From contig NZ_LMSC01000006.1 in NCBI RefSeq assembly GCF_001428025.1, positions 304,269 through 350,982 of the forward strand: a stretch of 46,714 nucleotides of DNA, written 5' to 3'. The DNA comes from Phycicoccus sp. Soil748. Lineage in GTDB: Bacteria; Actinomycetota; Actinomycetes; Actinomycetales; Dermatophilaceae. Both the position numbers and the translations under genes were made by a program. Of the stretch, positions 7,501 through 15,634 are shown one piece after another (position 1 is the stretch's first letter; every line of letters starts with the position of its first letter). The notes under the pieces are model-generated. The model did no database searches. It saw only the letters and a list, made by a program, of their open reading frames with translations, and was not told where the DNA came from.

Positions 7501-8868
7501 ATGGGCAACCTCGACCGACGACAGCTCCTCACCGCAGCGGGTGCGGGGGCACTGGCCCTTCCGCTGGGTATCGCGTCCGCGACCACCGCGGGCGCCTCCA
7601 CCACCGCCCGGGTACCCGGTGGGGCCGGGCCGGCGGGCGCCCCCGCCGGCCCGGCTGCGGGCTCCTTCCCGCGGCGGCCGGTCACCACCGGCGCGGAACG
7701 TGCAGCAGCGGACCGGTGGTCGACGCTCGCGGGGCAGAAGGTCGGCGTCATCACCAACCCGACCGGGATCCTCGGCAACCTGCGGACGAACGTCGACGAG
7801 ATGCACGAGGCGGGCACTGTCGACATCGTCGGGGTCTTCGGCCCGGAGCACGGCTTCCGCGGCACCGCACAGGCCGGCGGCTCCGAGGGGACCTCGACCG
7901 ACCCGCGCACCGGCCTGACCGTCTACGACGCCTACGGTGCCGGGGTCTCCAAGCTCACCGAGCTGTTCCGGACCGCCGGGGTCGAGACCGTGGTCTTCGA
8001 CATCCAGGACGCGGGCGCCCGCTTCTACACCTACATCTGGACCATGTACACGGCCATGCGCGCGGCCGTCGCCACCGGGGCGAGGTTCGTCGTCCTCGAC
8101 CGCCCGAACCCGTTGGGCGGCAAGGCCTACGGGCCCATGATGACCACCGCGTACACCTCGGGCGTGGGTGCGAAGGAGATCGTGCAGGCGCACGGCATGA
8201 CCGTCGGCGAGCTCGCGCGCTACTTCGACGGGGAGTTCCTCACCGCCGACGCCGGGAGCCGCCTCGAGGAGCTGTCGGTCGTGGAGGTCGGCGGCTGGCG
8301 CCGTGACGTGACCTTCGCGGCCACGGGCCTGCCGTGGGTCATGCCCAGCCCCAACATGCCGACGCCCGACACCGCCCTCGTCTACCCCGGCACCGGGATG
8401 TTCGAGGGGACCAACCTCTCGGAGGGCCGCGGCACGACCCGCCCGTTCGAGCTGGTCGGCGCCCCCTACGTCGACTACCGGTGGGCCGAACGCCTTGCGG
8501 CACTGGACCTCCCGGGCGTCGGCTTCCGTGAGGCCTACTTCACGCCGACCTTCAGCAAGCACGTCAACACCGTGTGTGGCGGCGTGCAGGTCCACGTCAC
8601 GGACCCGTCCGCAATCGACCCCATGCGCGTGGGCGTGGAGATGCTCGTGGCCGCGAAGAAGCTCTACCCCGAGTTCGCCTGGCGCTACGACAGCTACGAC
8701 CCGGCGCGCCCCTACTGGGTCGACAAGCTGTCCGGCTCGACCCGTCTGCGCGAGCAGGTGACCGCGGGTGCCTCCGCCGACGAGGTCGTGGGCGCCTGGC
8801 GCGACGAGCTCGCGGCGTTCGACCGTCGCCGGCAGCAGTACCTCCTCTACCGCGGCCCCGCCGCCTGA
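7501..8868 (+). CDS. namZ: Exo-beta-N-acetylmuramidase NamZ (DUF1343, GH171)
   Basis: 455 residues. Proteins of this family (formerly DUF1343; Bacillus YbbC/NamZ) release MurNAc from the non-reducing end of peptidoglycan fragments, complementing NagZ. Family signatures visible are FGPEHGFRG, VFDIQDAGARFYTYI, DRPNPLGG and EGTNLSEGRGTTRPFE. The N-terminus is a Tat signal (DRRQLL, then a hydrophobic core). A Gly/Pro/Ala-rich stretch of about 30 residues links it to the catalytic part. It has ATG 7501 with AAGGAGAG upstream, and 18 bases separate it from nagZ. NagZ and NamZ both seem to be exported folded. Confidence 0.9.
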   Translation: MGNLDRRQLLTAAGAGALALPLGIASATTAGASTTARVPGGAGPAGAPAGPAAGSFPRRPVTTGAERAAADRWSTLAGQKVGVITNPTGILGNLRTNVDEMHEAGTVDIVGVFGPEHGFRGTAQAGGSEGTSTDPRTGLTVYDAYGAGVSKLTELFRTAGVETVVFDIQDAGARFYTYIWTMYTAMRAAVATGARFVVLDRPNPLGGKAYGPMMTTAYTSGVGAKEIVQAHGMTVGELARYFDGEFLTADAGSRLEELSVVEVGGWRRDVTFAATGLPWVMPSPNMPTPDTALVYPGTGMFEGTNLSEGRGTTRPFELVGAPYVDYRWAERLAALDLPGVGFREAYFTPTFSKHVNTVCGGVQVHVTDPSAIDPMRVGVEMLVAAKKLYPEFAWRYDSYDPARPYWVDKLSGSTRLREQVTAGASADEVVGAWRDELAAFDRRRQQYLLYRGPAA

Positions 8869-8886
8869 CCCGATCGGTGCCCCTCC

Positions 8887-10611
8887 ATGCGCCTGCGCCC
8901 AGCCCTGTCCGCGACCGTCGCCGCGTGCGCCCTCGTGGCCACCGGTGCCCTCGTGCCCACGCCCGCCGTGGCTGAGGACTTCAGCAAGCCGTTCCACGGC
9001 TTCGCCCCGCCCAGCACGGTGCTCGCCGACGCCTCACCGGCGTCCGTGGGCCTCGACCCGGCGCCGATCGCGACCGCGGTCGAGCAGATCCGGGGGCACG
9101 AGACGGCTCCCGCTGGCGGACACCCCATGTACGCAGGAGCGGTTGGGCTCATGGGCCACGACGGCAAGGTCGTCGAGCGTGACGCCAGCGGCTACGCCCT
9201 GAAGTACGCGGACGCGACGACCAAGCTGCCGCGCGACCAGTGGGTGCCGATGCGGGACGACACGGTCTTCGACCTGGCCTCGGTGTCCAAGCTGTTCACC
9301 TCGCTCGCCGTCGTGCAGCTCATCGAGGAGGGCAAGGTCGCCCTCGACGCACCCGTGGCGACCTACCTGCCGGAGTTCGCCGCCGCGGGCAAGGAAGCCG
9401 TCACCATCGGGCAGCTGCTCACGCACACCTCCGGGTTCACCTCGTGGCTGCCGCTGTGGAGCAAGTACCCGGACAAGGCGTCACGCATCAAGGCGGTCAT
9501 GGACCAGCCGCTGACCAACCGGCCCGGGTCGACCTACCTCTACAGCGACCTCAACATGATCACCCTCGGTGTCGTCGTGGAGAGGCTGCGCGGCAAGTCC
9601 CTCGACCAGGTCGTCGCGGAGCGCATCACCGGTCCGCTCGGGATGAAGGACACCGGCTACAACCCGACCGACCGGACGCGCACCGCCGCCACGGAGTACC
9701 AGACCGCACCGGCCCGCGGCATGGTCTGGGGCGAGGTCCACGACGAGAACGCCTGGTCGCTCGGCGGAGTCGCCGGCCACGCCGGGGTCTTCTCCACCGC
9801 CGACGACCTCGCGGTGCTCATCCAGGCGCTGCTCAACGGCGGCACCTACCGCGGTCACCGGATCCTCAGCCGTGCCAGCGTCACCCAGCTCATCACCGAC
9901 TTCAACGGCGACTTCCCTGGCGACGCCCACGGCCTGGGCTTCGAGCTGGACCAGCGGTGGTACATGGACGCCCTCTCCGGGCCGCGCACCGCCGGCCACA
10001 CCGGGTACACGGGCACGTCGATCGTCATCGACTTCGCGTCGCGCTCGTTCGCGATCCTGCTCACCAACCGCGTGCACCCCTCGCGCAGCTGGGGCAGCAA
10101 CAACCTGGCCCGGCGCGAGTGGGCCGGCGGCCTGGCCCAAGCGATGCGCGTGCGGCCGAAGCACGGTGACACCGCGTGGTTCTCCGGTGCTCGCGACGGC
10201 TCCACGTCGACCCTCGCCACCGCGCCGCTGCCGGTGCCCGCTGCGGGTGCGCACCTGGGGTTCGACCTCTTCCTCGACACGGAGGAGACCGACCTGCTGG
10301 TGCTGGAGCGGTCGACCGACGGTGGTGCGACCTGGGCGAAGGTGCCGTTCACGGTGCGTGACCGCGGCGAGACGACCGCCAGTGACGGGGTCGTCTCGGG
10401 CAGCGGCGACCGTCGCTGGGCCCAGGCGCGGGCCGACCTCCCGCCGGGCACGCAGTCGCTGCGCTGGCGCTACACCACCGACGGCTCCTACCTCGGGCGT
10501 GGCGTGTACGTCGACGACGTCAGGGTCGCGGGGCCCGGCGGGGCGCTGCTCGACGGTGAGTCCCACCCGGACGCCTTCACCGCCGACGGCTGGAGCCTGC
10601 AGTCACGCTGA
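8887..10611 (+). CDS. Exported serine beta-lactamase-fold hydrolase, AmiE-like, with extra C-terminal domain
   Basis: 574 residues. A Sec signal peptide (about 1-30, ending near AVA) is followed by a penicillin-binding-protein-like serine hydrolase domain (about 45-430). It has S132-V-S-K135 as the SxxK motif, Y219-S-D as the YxN-like motif and H371-T-G as the third motif. In Bacillus the homologue beside nagZ and namZ is AmiE, which cuts the bond between MurNAc and the stem peptide; that role is likely here by context. Residues from about 430 form an added beta-rich domain (LERSTDGGATW ... YVDDVRV), resembling the MAM-like or immune-inhibitor-A C-terminal domains, possibly for substrate or surface binding. 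A beta-lactamase or esterase role cannot be excluded from sequence alone. Confidence 0.8.
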   Translation: MRLRPALSATVAACALVATGALVPTPAVAEDFSKPFHGFAPPSTVLADASPASVGLDPAPIATAVEQIRGHETAPAGGHPMYAGAVGLMGHDGKVVERDASGYALKYADATTKLPRDQWVPMRDDTVFDLASVSKLFTSLAVVQLIEEGKVALDAPVATYLPEFAAAGKEAVTIGQLLTHTSGFTSWLPLWSKYPDKASRIKAVMDQPLTNRPGSTYLYSDLNMITLGVVVERLRGKSLDQVVAERITGPLGMKDTGYNPTDRTRTAATEYQTAPARGMVWGEVHDENAWSLGGVAGHAGVFSTADDLAVLIQALLNGGTYRGHRILSRASVTQLITDFNGDFPGDAHGLGFELDQRWYMDALSGPRTAGHTGYTGTSIVIDFASRSFAILLTNRVHPSRSWGSNNLARREWAGGLAQAMRVRPKHGDTAWFSGARDGSTSTLATAPLPVPAAGAHLGFDLFLDTEETDLLVLERSTDGGATWAKVPFTVRDRGETTASDGVVSGSGDRRWAQARADLPPGTQSLRWRYTTDGSYLGRGVYVDDVRVAGPGGALLDGESHPDAFTADGWSLQSR

Positions 10612-10628
10612 GGCGGGCGGCCACGCCG

Positions 10629-10634
10629 TACGGT
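10629..10634 (+). promoter_or_regulatory. Possible -10 (TACGGT) for the RpiR regulator gene
   Basis: TACGGT ends six bases before ATG 10641, the spacing seen at several other genes here. No -35 is evident, so the gene may also be read through from the upstream operon. Confidence 0.35.
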
Positions 10635-10640
10635 AAGCGC

Positions 10641-11534
10641 ATGTCCACCCGCGCCTCCGACGCCACCGCGCCGCCCGTGCCCCTCCTGCTGCGGCTGCGG
10701 GGGATCCGCCCGTCGCTGTCGCCCGCCGAGGACCGGGTGGCCGAGCAGGTGCTCGCCGACCCGCGCGCGGCCGCGGCCCTGACCATCAGCGAGCTCGCGG
10801 CGACGGCGCGGACCTCGGAGACGACGGTGCTGCGGTTCTGCCGCCGGCTGGGGCTGCCCGGGTACCCCCAGCTGCGCCTGGGCCTGGCCGAGGAGAGCGC
10901 CCACCCGCGGTCCGCCGCCGCGGCCGACACCGACATCAGCGCCAAGGACTCGATCGACGACATCATCGCCAAGGTCGCCTGGGTCGACGCGAGCGCGGTC
11001 GAGGAGACCGCCCAGCAGCTCGACCGGCAGGCCCTCGCGGCCACCGCCGCTGCGGTGGCCGCGGCCAAGCGGGTCGACATCTACGGCATCGGCGCCAGCG
11101 CGATCGTCGGCACCGACCTCCAGCAGAAGCTGCACCGCATCGGTGTGGTGGCCTTCGTGTGGAACGACCCGCACATCGCCCTCACCAGCGCCACGCTGCT
11201 GTCGGCCGGTGACGTCGCGATCGGCATCTCGCACTCCGGCACGACGAGCGAGACCATCGCCGCCCTCGACGCAGCGCGGGGCAGGGGGGCCACGACGGTC
11301 GCCGTGACCAACTTCCCGGTCTCGCCGCTCGCGGGGGAGGCCGACCTGGTGCTGACCACGGCGGCCAGGGAGACCAGCCTGCGGTCGGGCGCGACGGCCA
11401 GCCGCATCGCGGCCCTGACGGTCGTCGACTGCCTGTACATCGCTGTGGCACAACGGAACCTGCCCCGGGCGCGCAAGGCGGTCAAGGAGACGCGCCAAGC
11501 TGTCGCGAGCCGTCACGTCGACCCGCAGACGTGA
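10641..11534 (+). CDS. RpiR/MurR-family transcriptional regulator
   Basis: 297 residues. An N-terminal RpiR helix-turn-helix (about 20-90, with ISELAATARTSETTVLRFCRRLG) is followed by a SIS sugar-phosphate-binding domain (about 135-270, with YGIGASA and ISHSGTTSETI). MurR, its best-studied relative next to murQ, represses MurNAc genes and is released by MurNAc-6-phosphate. That fits here, where the regulator lies between the extracellular hydrolases and murQ. Its final codons overlap operator copy 2 (11531-11551), which flanks the murQ promoter. Binding is inferred. Confidence 0.85.
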   Translation: MSTRASDATAPPVPLLLRLRGIRPSLSPAEDRVAEQVLADPRAAAALTISELAATARTSETTVLRFCRRLGLPGYPQLRLGLAEESAHPRSAAAADTDISAKDSIDDIIAKVAWVDASAVEETAQQLDRQALAATAAAVAAAKRVDIYGIGASAIVGTDLQQKLHRIGVVAFVWNDPHIALTSATLLSAGDVAIGISHSGTTSETIAALDAARGRGATTVAVTNFPVSPLAGEADLVLTTAARETSLRSGATASRIAALTVVDCLYIAVAQRNLPRARKAVKETRQAVASRHVDPQT

Positions 11535-11551
11535 CTGATTCACACCATTGA
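11531..11551 (-). promoter_or_regulatory. Operator-like element, copy 2 (murQ promoter)
   Basis: Read on the minus strand, this is TCAATGGTG, TG, AATC, AG, TCAC. Copy 1 at 5627-5645 reads TCAATGGTG, AATC, GT, TCAC. Apart from a 2-base insertion, 17 of 19 bases match. Its inner end covers the predicted -35 of murQ, and its outer end covers the rpiR stop codon. Confidence 0.6.
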
Positions 11552-11576
11552 CGCATACGGCGTAGGAAAGTAACCT
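11548..11576 (+). promoter_or_regulatory. Predicted murQ promoter, leaderless
   Basis: TTGACG (11548-11553), a 17-base spacer and TAACCT (11571-11576) make the best sigma-70-type match in the window. The GTG start lies seven bases after the -10, so transcription should begin at or next to the start codon. The -35 overlaps operator copy 2. Confidence 0.65.
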
Positions 11577-11583
11577 CGGCCGC

Positions 11584-12537
11584 GTGACCAGCCACGTGAG
11601 CGTCAGCGCGCCCACCGAGGAACGCCATCCCGGGACCACCGCGATCGACACGCGGTCGACCCTGGACATCCTGCGGCTCCTCAACGACGACGACGCCAAG
11701 GTGGCCCCGGCGGTCGCGGGGGTGCTGCCAGAGCTGGCGGTGCTCGTCGACCGCGCCGTGGCCTCGATCCGGGCCGGCGGGACCGTGCACTACTTCGGCG
11801 CCGGCACGTCGGGGCGGCTGGCCGTCCTCGACGCCGCCGAGCTGCTGCCGACCTTCAACGCCCCCGAAGGCCTGTTCGTCGCCCACCACGCTGGCGGCCT
11901 CGGTGCCCTCCTGCGCGCCGTCGAGAACGTCGAGGACGACGTCGAGGCCGGGCGCCGCGAGGCAGAGAGCCTGCGCGCCGGCGACCTGGCGATCGGGCTC
12001 ACGGCCTCGGGCCGTACGCCGTTCGTCGGCGGGGCGCTGGCCAGGGCCCGCGAGCTCGGCGCCGTCACCGCGCTCGTGACCTCCAACCCCGAGGCCGCCC
12101 TTGCCCGGCACGTCGACCACCTGCTGGCCGCACAGACCGGGCCCGAGGTCCTCACCGGCTCGACCCGCCTCAAGGCGGGGACGGCGCAGAAGCTCATCCT
12201 CAACTCGTTCTCGACGGCGGTGATGATCCGCCTCGGCCGGACCTGGTCCAACCTCATGGTCGACGTCGTCGCCACCAACGCCAAGCTCCGCGGCCGCGTG
12301 CTGCGGATCCTGCAGGAGGCCAGCGGCGCGAGCGAGGGCGACGCCCGGCTGGCGCTCGAGCAGGCCGACGGCGAGCTCAAGCCAGCCCTGCTGTCGCTGC
12401 TCGCCGGCACCGACGCGGCCACCGCCCGGGCCGCGATCGTCCAGCACGACGGCTCGGTCGCCCAGGCCCTGGCCGCCCTCGCTCCCACGACAACCCCGAC
12501 CACCCCACCGCAGTCCCTGACAGGAGACCGTTCATGA
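11584..12537 (+). CDS. murQ: N-acetylmuramic acid 6-phosphate etherase
   Basis: 317 residues, normal for MurQ. It cleaves the D-lactyl ether of MurNAc-6-phosphate to give GlcNAc-6-phosphate and lactate in the cytoplasm. The SIS fold is clear: FGAGTSGRLAVLDAAE at 71-86, where E86 corresponds to the catalytic glutamate, and the family signature LTGSTRLKAGTAQK followed by MVDVVATNAKL. GTG 11584 is chosen because it sits at the predicted transcription start. The stop overlaps the start of the binding-protein gene (ATGA), which implies translational coupling between etherase and importer. Confidence 0.95.
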   Translation: MTSHVSVSAPTEERHPGTTAIDTRSTLDILRLLNDDDAKVAPAVAGVLPELAVLVDRAVASIRAGGTVHYFGAGTSGRLAVLDAAELLPTFNAPEGLFVAHHAGGLGALLRAVENVEDDVEAGRREAESLRAGDLAIGLTASGRTPFVGGALARARELGAVTALVTSNPEAALARHVDHLLAAQTGPEVLTGSTRLKAGTAQKLILNSFSTAVMIRLGRTWSNLMVDVVATNAKLRGRVLRILQEASGASEGDARLALEQADGELKPALLSLLAGTDAATARAAIVQHDGSVAQALAALAPTTTPTTPPQSLTGDRS

Positions 12538-13826
12538 CTCGTCCAGCGCGCAGGTCCACCGCCCTCGTGGCCGTCCTCGGCGCCACCGCCGCCCTCGCCG
12601 CCTGTGCTCCTTCCGGCGGAGGCTCGGACTCCGGCAGCGGTGACAAGGGCACGACCCTGACGGTCTGGTCGTGGCGAGTCGAGGACGAGGCCGCCTACAC
12701 CAAGATCTTCGACGCGTACGAGAAGGCCCACCCGGGCGTCACGGTGGACTTCAAGGCGTTCAAGGCCACCGAATACAACAAGATCCTCGCGACCGGCCTC
12801 GCCGGGTCGGACGGCCCCGACGTGCCGCAGGTCCGCTCCTACGGGCAGCTGCAGACCACTGTCGCGTCCGACGCGCTCGTCCCGCTCGACGGCAAGGTCG
12901 ACCTGGCCGGCTGGGACGACAACGTCGTCGCCAGCGCCAAGGGCAAGGAGGACGGCAAGATCTACTCGGTGCCGCTCGCCCGCCAGACGACCGTGATGTT
13001 CTACAACGAGGACGCGTTCGCCAAGAACGGCCTCAAGGCACCCACGACGTGGGACGAGTTCATGGCCGCGAACACCAAGCTCGCCTCGGCCGGCATGACG
13101 CCGATCGCGGTCGGGGCCAAGGACGACTGGACCCTGCCGATCGTGCACGAGGTCCTGGCGGCACCGCGGTTCGGCGGCAAGGCGTTCCAGGACCAGGTCG
13201 CCAGCGGCAGCAAGGACTTCACCGACCCCGACTGGGTCGCCTCGGTCAAGGTCGTGAAGGACCTCGAGAAGTTCATGCCCAAGAACGTCACCGGCGTGGC
13301 CGTGACCGACGCCCAGACGCTGTTCACCGCCGGCAAGGCGGCCATGCTGCCCGGCGGCTCCTACGACCTCGCGGTGCTGCAGAAGGCCAACCCGCAGATG
13401 AAGATCGGCGTCATGCAGGTCCCGCCGCCGCCCGGCTCGCCGAGCGGCTCCGAGGCCACCACAGCCGGCTGGGCCGACGGCAACTTCGCCGTCTCCAAGA
13501 AGTCGACGCACCAGGCGCAGGCCATGGACCTCGTGAAGTGGATGTCCACCAAGGAGTTCGGCCAGATGGTCGCCGACGACGTCAAGCAGATCTCCGCGGT
13601 CCCCGGCGTCGAGTACAAGGACCCGCTGCTCAAGTCGATGAGTGACAACTACCAGAAGGCGGGCTCGCCCTACCTGCTGCTCACCGACTTCCGCTACGGC
13701 GCTCCCTCGGGCACCGACCTGCTCGGCAAGGGGATCCAGCAGCTGCTCCTCGGCAGCAAGGACGCCTCGGCGGTGAGCAAGGACCTCGACACCGGCGTCA
13801 AGACCTGGTTCAAGCCGGCCTCGTGA
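12534..13826 (+). CDS. ABC transporter sugar-binding lipoprotein (probable MurNAc or muropeptide importer)
   Basis: 430 residues. A lipoprotein signal peptide with lipobox LAAC (C24) is followed by a short Gly/Ser linker and a family 1 extracellular solute-binding fold (TLTVWSWRVEDEAAY; EKAHPGVTV; YSVPLARQTTVMFYN). Such proteins bind mono- or oligosaccharides at the outer membrane face and pass them to MalFG-type permeases. It overlaps murQ by 4 bases and the next permease gene by 4 bases. Its place between murQ and a sugar kinase makes MurNAc, or a MurNAc-containing saccharide, the best substrate guess. Confidence 0.88.
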   Translation: MTRPARRSTALVAVLGATAALAACAPSGGGSDSGSGDKGTTLTVWSWRVEDEAAYTKIFDAYEKAHPGVTVDFKAFKATEYNKILATGLAGSDGPDVPQVRSYGQLQTTVASDALVPLDGKVDLAGWDDNVVASAKGKEDGKIYSVPLARQTTVMFYNEDAFAKNGLKAPTTWDEFMAANTKLASAGMTPIAVGAKDDWTLPIVHEVLAAPRFGGKAFQDQVASGSKDFTDPDWVASVKVVKDLEKFMPKNVTGVAVTDAQTLFTAGKAAMLPGGSYDLAVLQKANPQMKIGVMQVPPPPGSPSGSEATTAGWADGNFAVSKKSTHQAQAMDLVKWMSTKEFGQMVADDVKQISAVPGVEYKDPLLKSMSDNYQKAGSPYLLLTDFRYGAPSGTDLLGKGIQQLLLGSKDASAVSKDLDTGVKTWFKPAS

Positions 13827-14722
13827 CCCGTCGCACCGGACTGCTGTTCGTCCTGCCGGCCCTGCTGCTCTTCGGGATCTTCGTGCTCTACCCCATGGGC
13901 ACGGCGTTCTCGTACGCGTTCTTCGAGTGGCGGGGCACGGCACGGGGCGCGTTCGCGGGCCTGGACAACTTCCACACCCTGTTCACCCGCGCGCCGTTCA
14001 CCACCGACCTGCCCCGCGCGCTGCTGCACAACATCCTGTTCTTCGTCGGGACGATGGCGTTCCAGAACACCATCGGCCTCGGGGTGGCGTTCCTGCTGCA
14101 CCGCCGGGCCCGCACCCGGCGGCTGCTGCAGACGCTCTACGCGATGCCCTACCTCGTGAGCCCGATCGTCATCGGCTACCTGTGGACGCTGCTGCTGTCG
14201 CCGACCTTCGGCCCGGTCAACCAGCTGCTCACCAAGGTCGGCCTCGACTCGTGGGCGCTGCCGTGGCTGGGTGACCCGAAGACGGCCCTGTGGGTCGTGG
14301 TGCTCGTGAGCGTGTGGCAGTGGATCGGCTTCCCGGTCCTGCTGTACGGCGCCGCGCTCGGTGGGGTGCCCGATGAGCTGACCGAGGCCGCCCGCGTCGA
14401 CGGCGCCAGCAACCGGCAGGCCTTCCAGAAGGTGACGCTGCCGCTGCTGGTCCCCGCGATCGGCACGGTCTCGGTGCTGACCTTCATCTTCGCGATGGAG
14501 GCGTTCGCCCTGCCCTACGCGTTCGGTGGTTCGACCGGAAACCCCGCTGGGTCAACGGACTTCGTGTCGCTGCTGTTCTACCGCACCGCCTTCGACTCCG
14601 GCTCGGTCGACGCGATCGGCAGCTCGTCGGCACTGGCGACCCTGCTGTTCATCGTCATCTTCGGCGGGGCCGTGGCGGCCACGTCGGTGCTGCGACGCCA
14701 CGAGCGGAGGATCACCGCATGA
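13823..14722 (+). CDS. Sugar ABC transporter permease, MalF/UgpA type
   Basis: 299 residues with six membrane segments. The cytoplasmic loop has the EAA motif (EAARVDGASNRQAFQKVTLPLL), which contacts the ATPase. It starts with GTG, overlapping the stop of the binding-protein gene, and ends in an ATGA overlap with the next permease gene. It pairs with that permease to form the import channel of the salvage island. Confidence in the family is high; the substrate is inferred from context. Confidence 0.9.
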   Translation: MTRRTGLLFVLPALLLFGIFVLYPMGTAFSYAFFEWRGTARGAFAGLDNFHTLFTRAPFTTDLPRALLHNILFFVGTMAFQNTIGLGVAFLLHRRARTRRLLQTLYAMPYLVSPIVIGYLWTLLLSPTFGPVNQLLTKVGLDSWALPWLGDPKTALWVVVLVSVWQWIGFPVLLYGAALGGVPDELTEAARVDGASNRQAFQKVTLPLLVPAIGTVSVLTFIFAMEAFALPYAFGGSTGNPAGSTDFVSLLFYRTAFDSGSVDAIGSSSALATLLFIVIFGGAVAATSVLRRHERRITA

Positions 14723-15621
14723 GCGTCGTCGCGCCGGCAGCCACGGCGGCCCCTGACGCCCCGGTCCTCGCGCAGCCGAAGGGGCCACGGCGCCGTACCG
14801 GTCAGAAGCCCGTCGGCGGCGTCGCGGCGAGCATCGTGCTGTGGGGGTACGCGGCCATCGCGCTGGTCCCGCTGCTGCTCATGGTCGTCAGCTCGTTCCG
14901 CACCAACGCCGACCTCATCACCGACCCGCTCGGGCTGCCGTCGCCGGTGTCGACCCAGAGCTACCGCGAGGCGTGGACGACCGGCAGCTTCGCCACCTAC
15001 TTCGGCAACTCCCTGCTCGTCACCGTCGGAGCCGTCGCCCTCTCCACGGTCGTCTCGACGATGGCTGCCTACGCGCTGGCGCGGGTGCACTCGAGGGCGT
15101 TCCGCGCGCTGGAGTCGCTGTTCCTGTCGGGCCTGATGCTGCCCATCCACCTGGCGATCCTGCCGATCTTCTACCTGTTCGACGGCCTCGGCCTGATCGA
15201 CTCCCGGTTCGGCCTGGCTCTCATGTACGGCGCGTCCGGGGTGCCGTTCTCGATCTTCGTCCTCACGACGTTCTTCCGGCAGCTGCCCGGGGAGCTCGAG
15301 GAGGCCGCGGCGCTCGACGGCGCGTCGCCGTGGCAGACGTTCTGGCGGATCATGGTGCCGCTGGTGCGTCCTGCGCTGGCGACCGTGGCCGTCTTCAGGT
15401 TCGTGCCGATCTGGAACGACTTCCTCTTCCCGCTCGTCCTGCTGCGGCGCGAGGAGAAGTACACGTTGCCCGTCGGCCTGACGACGTTCTTCGGCGAGAA
15501 CGCGACCAACTACTCGGCCGTGTTCGCGGGCCTGGTCATCACCACCATCCCGCTCATCGTGCTGTTCCTGGTCGCCACGAAGCAGATCGTCGCGGGATTG
15601 ACCGCCGGCATGTCCAAGTGA
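14719..15621 (+). CDS. Sugar ABC transporter permease, MalG/UgpE type
   Basis: 300 residues. A polar N-terminus of about 35 residues precedes six membrane segments and the EAA loop (EEAAALDGASPWQTFWRIMVPL). It overlaps the MalF-type gene by 4 bases. No ATP-binding subunit is encoded in the cluster, so the importer must borrow an ATPase from elsewhere, as with MsiK-type shared ATPases in actinomycetes. The kinase gene follows after 13 bases. Confidence 0.9.
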   Translation: MSVVAPAATAAPDAPVLAQPKGPRRRTGQKPVGGVAASIVLWGYAAIALVPLLLMVVSSFRTNADLITDPLGLPSPVSTQSYREAWTTGSFATYFGNSLLVTVGAVALSTVVSTMAAYALARVHSRAFRALESLFLSGLMLPIHLAILPIFYLFDGLGLIDSRFGLALMYGASGVPFSIFVLTTFFRQLPGELEEAAALDGASPWQTFWRIMVPLVRPALATVAVFRFVPIWNDFLFPLVLLRREEKYTLPVGLTTFFGENATNYSAVFAGLVITTIPLIVLFLVATKQIVAGLTAGMSK

Positions 15622-15634
15622 TCCCATCGCCCGC

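Noticed and set aside
5623-8997. 1124-codon open frame on the minus strand
   Set aside because: It is exactly antisense to nagZ and namZ, which have clear motifs. Its translation is low-complexity Gly/Arg/Asp/Val and shows no family features. It is a GC-rich shadow frame.
11790-13943. 717-codon open frame on the minus strand
   Set aside because: It is antisense to murQ and the binding-protein gene, both with strong family signatures. There is no promoter or ribosome site.
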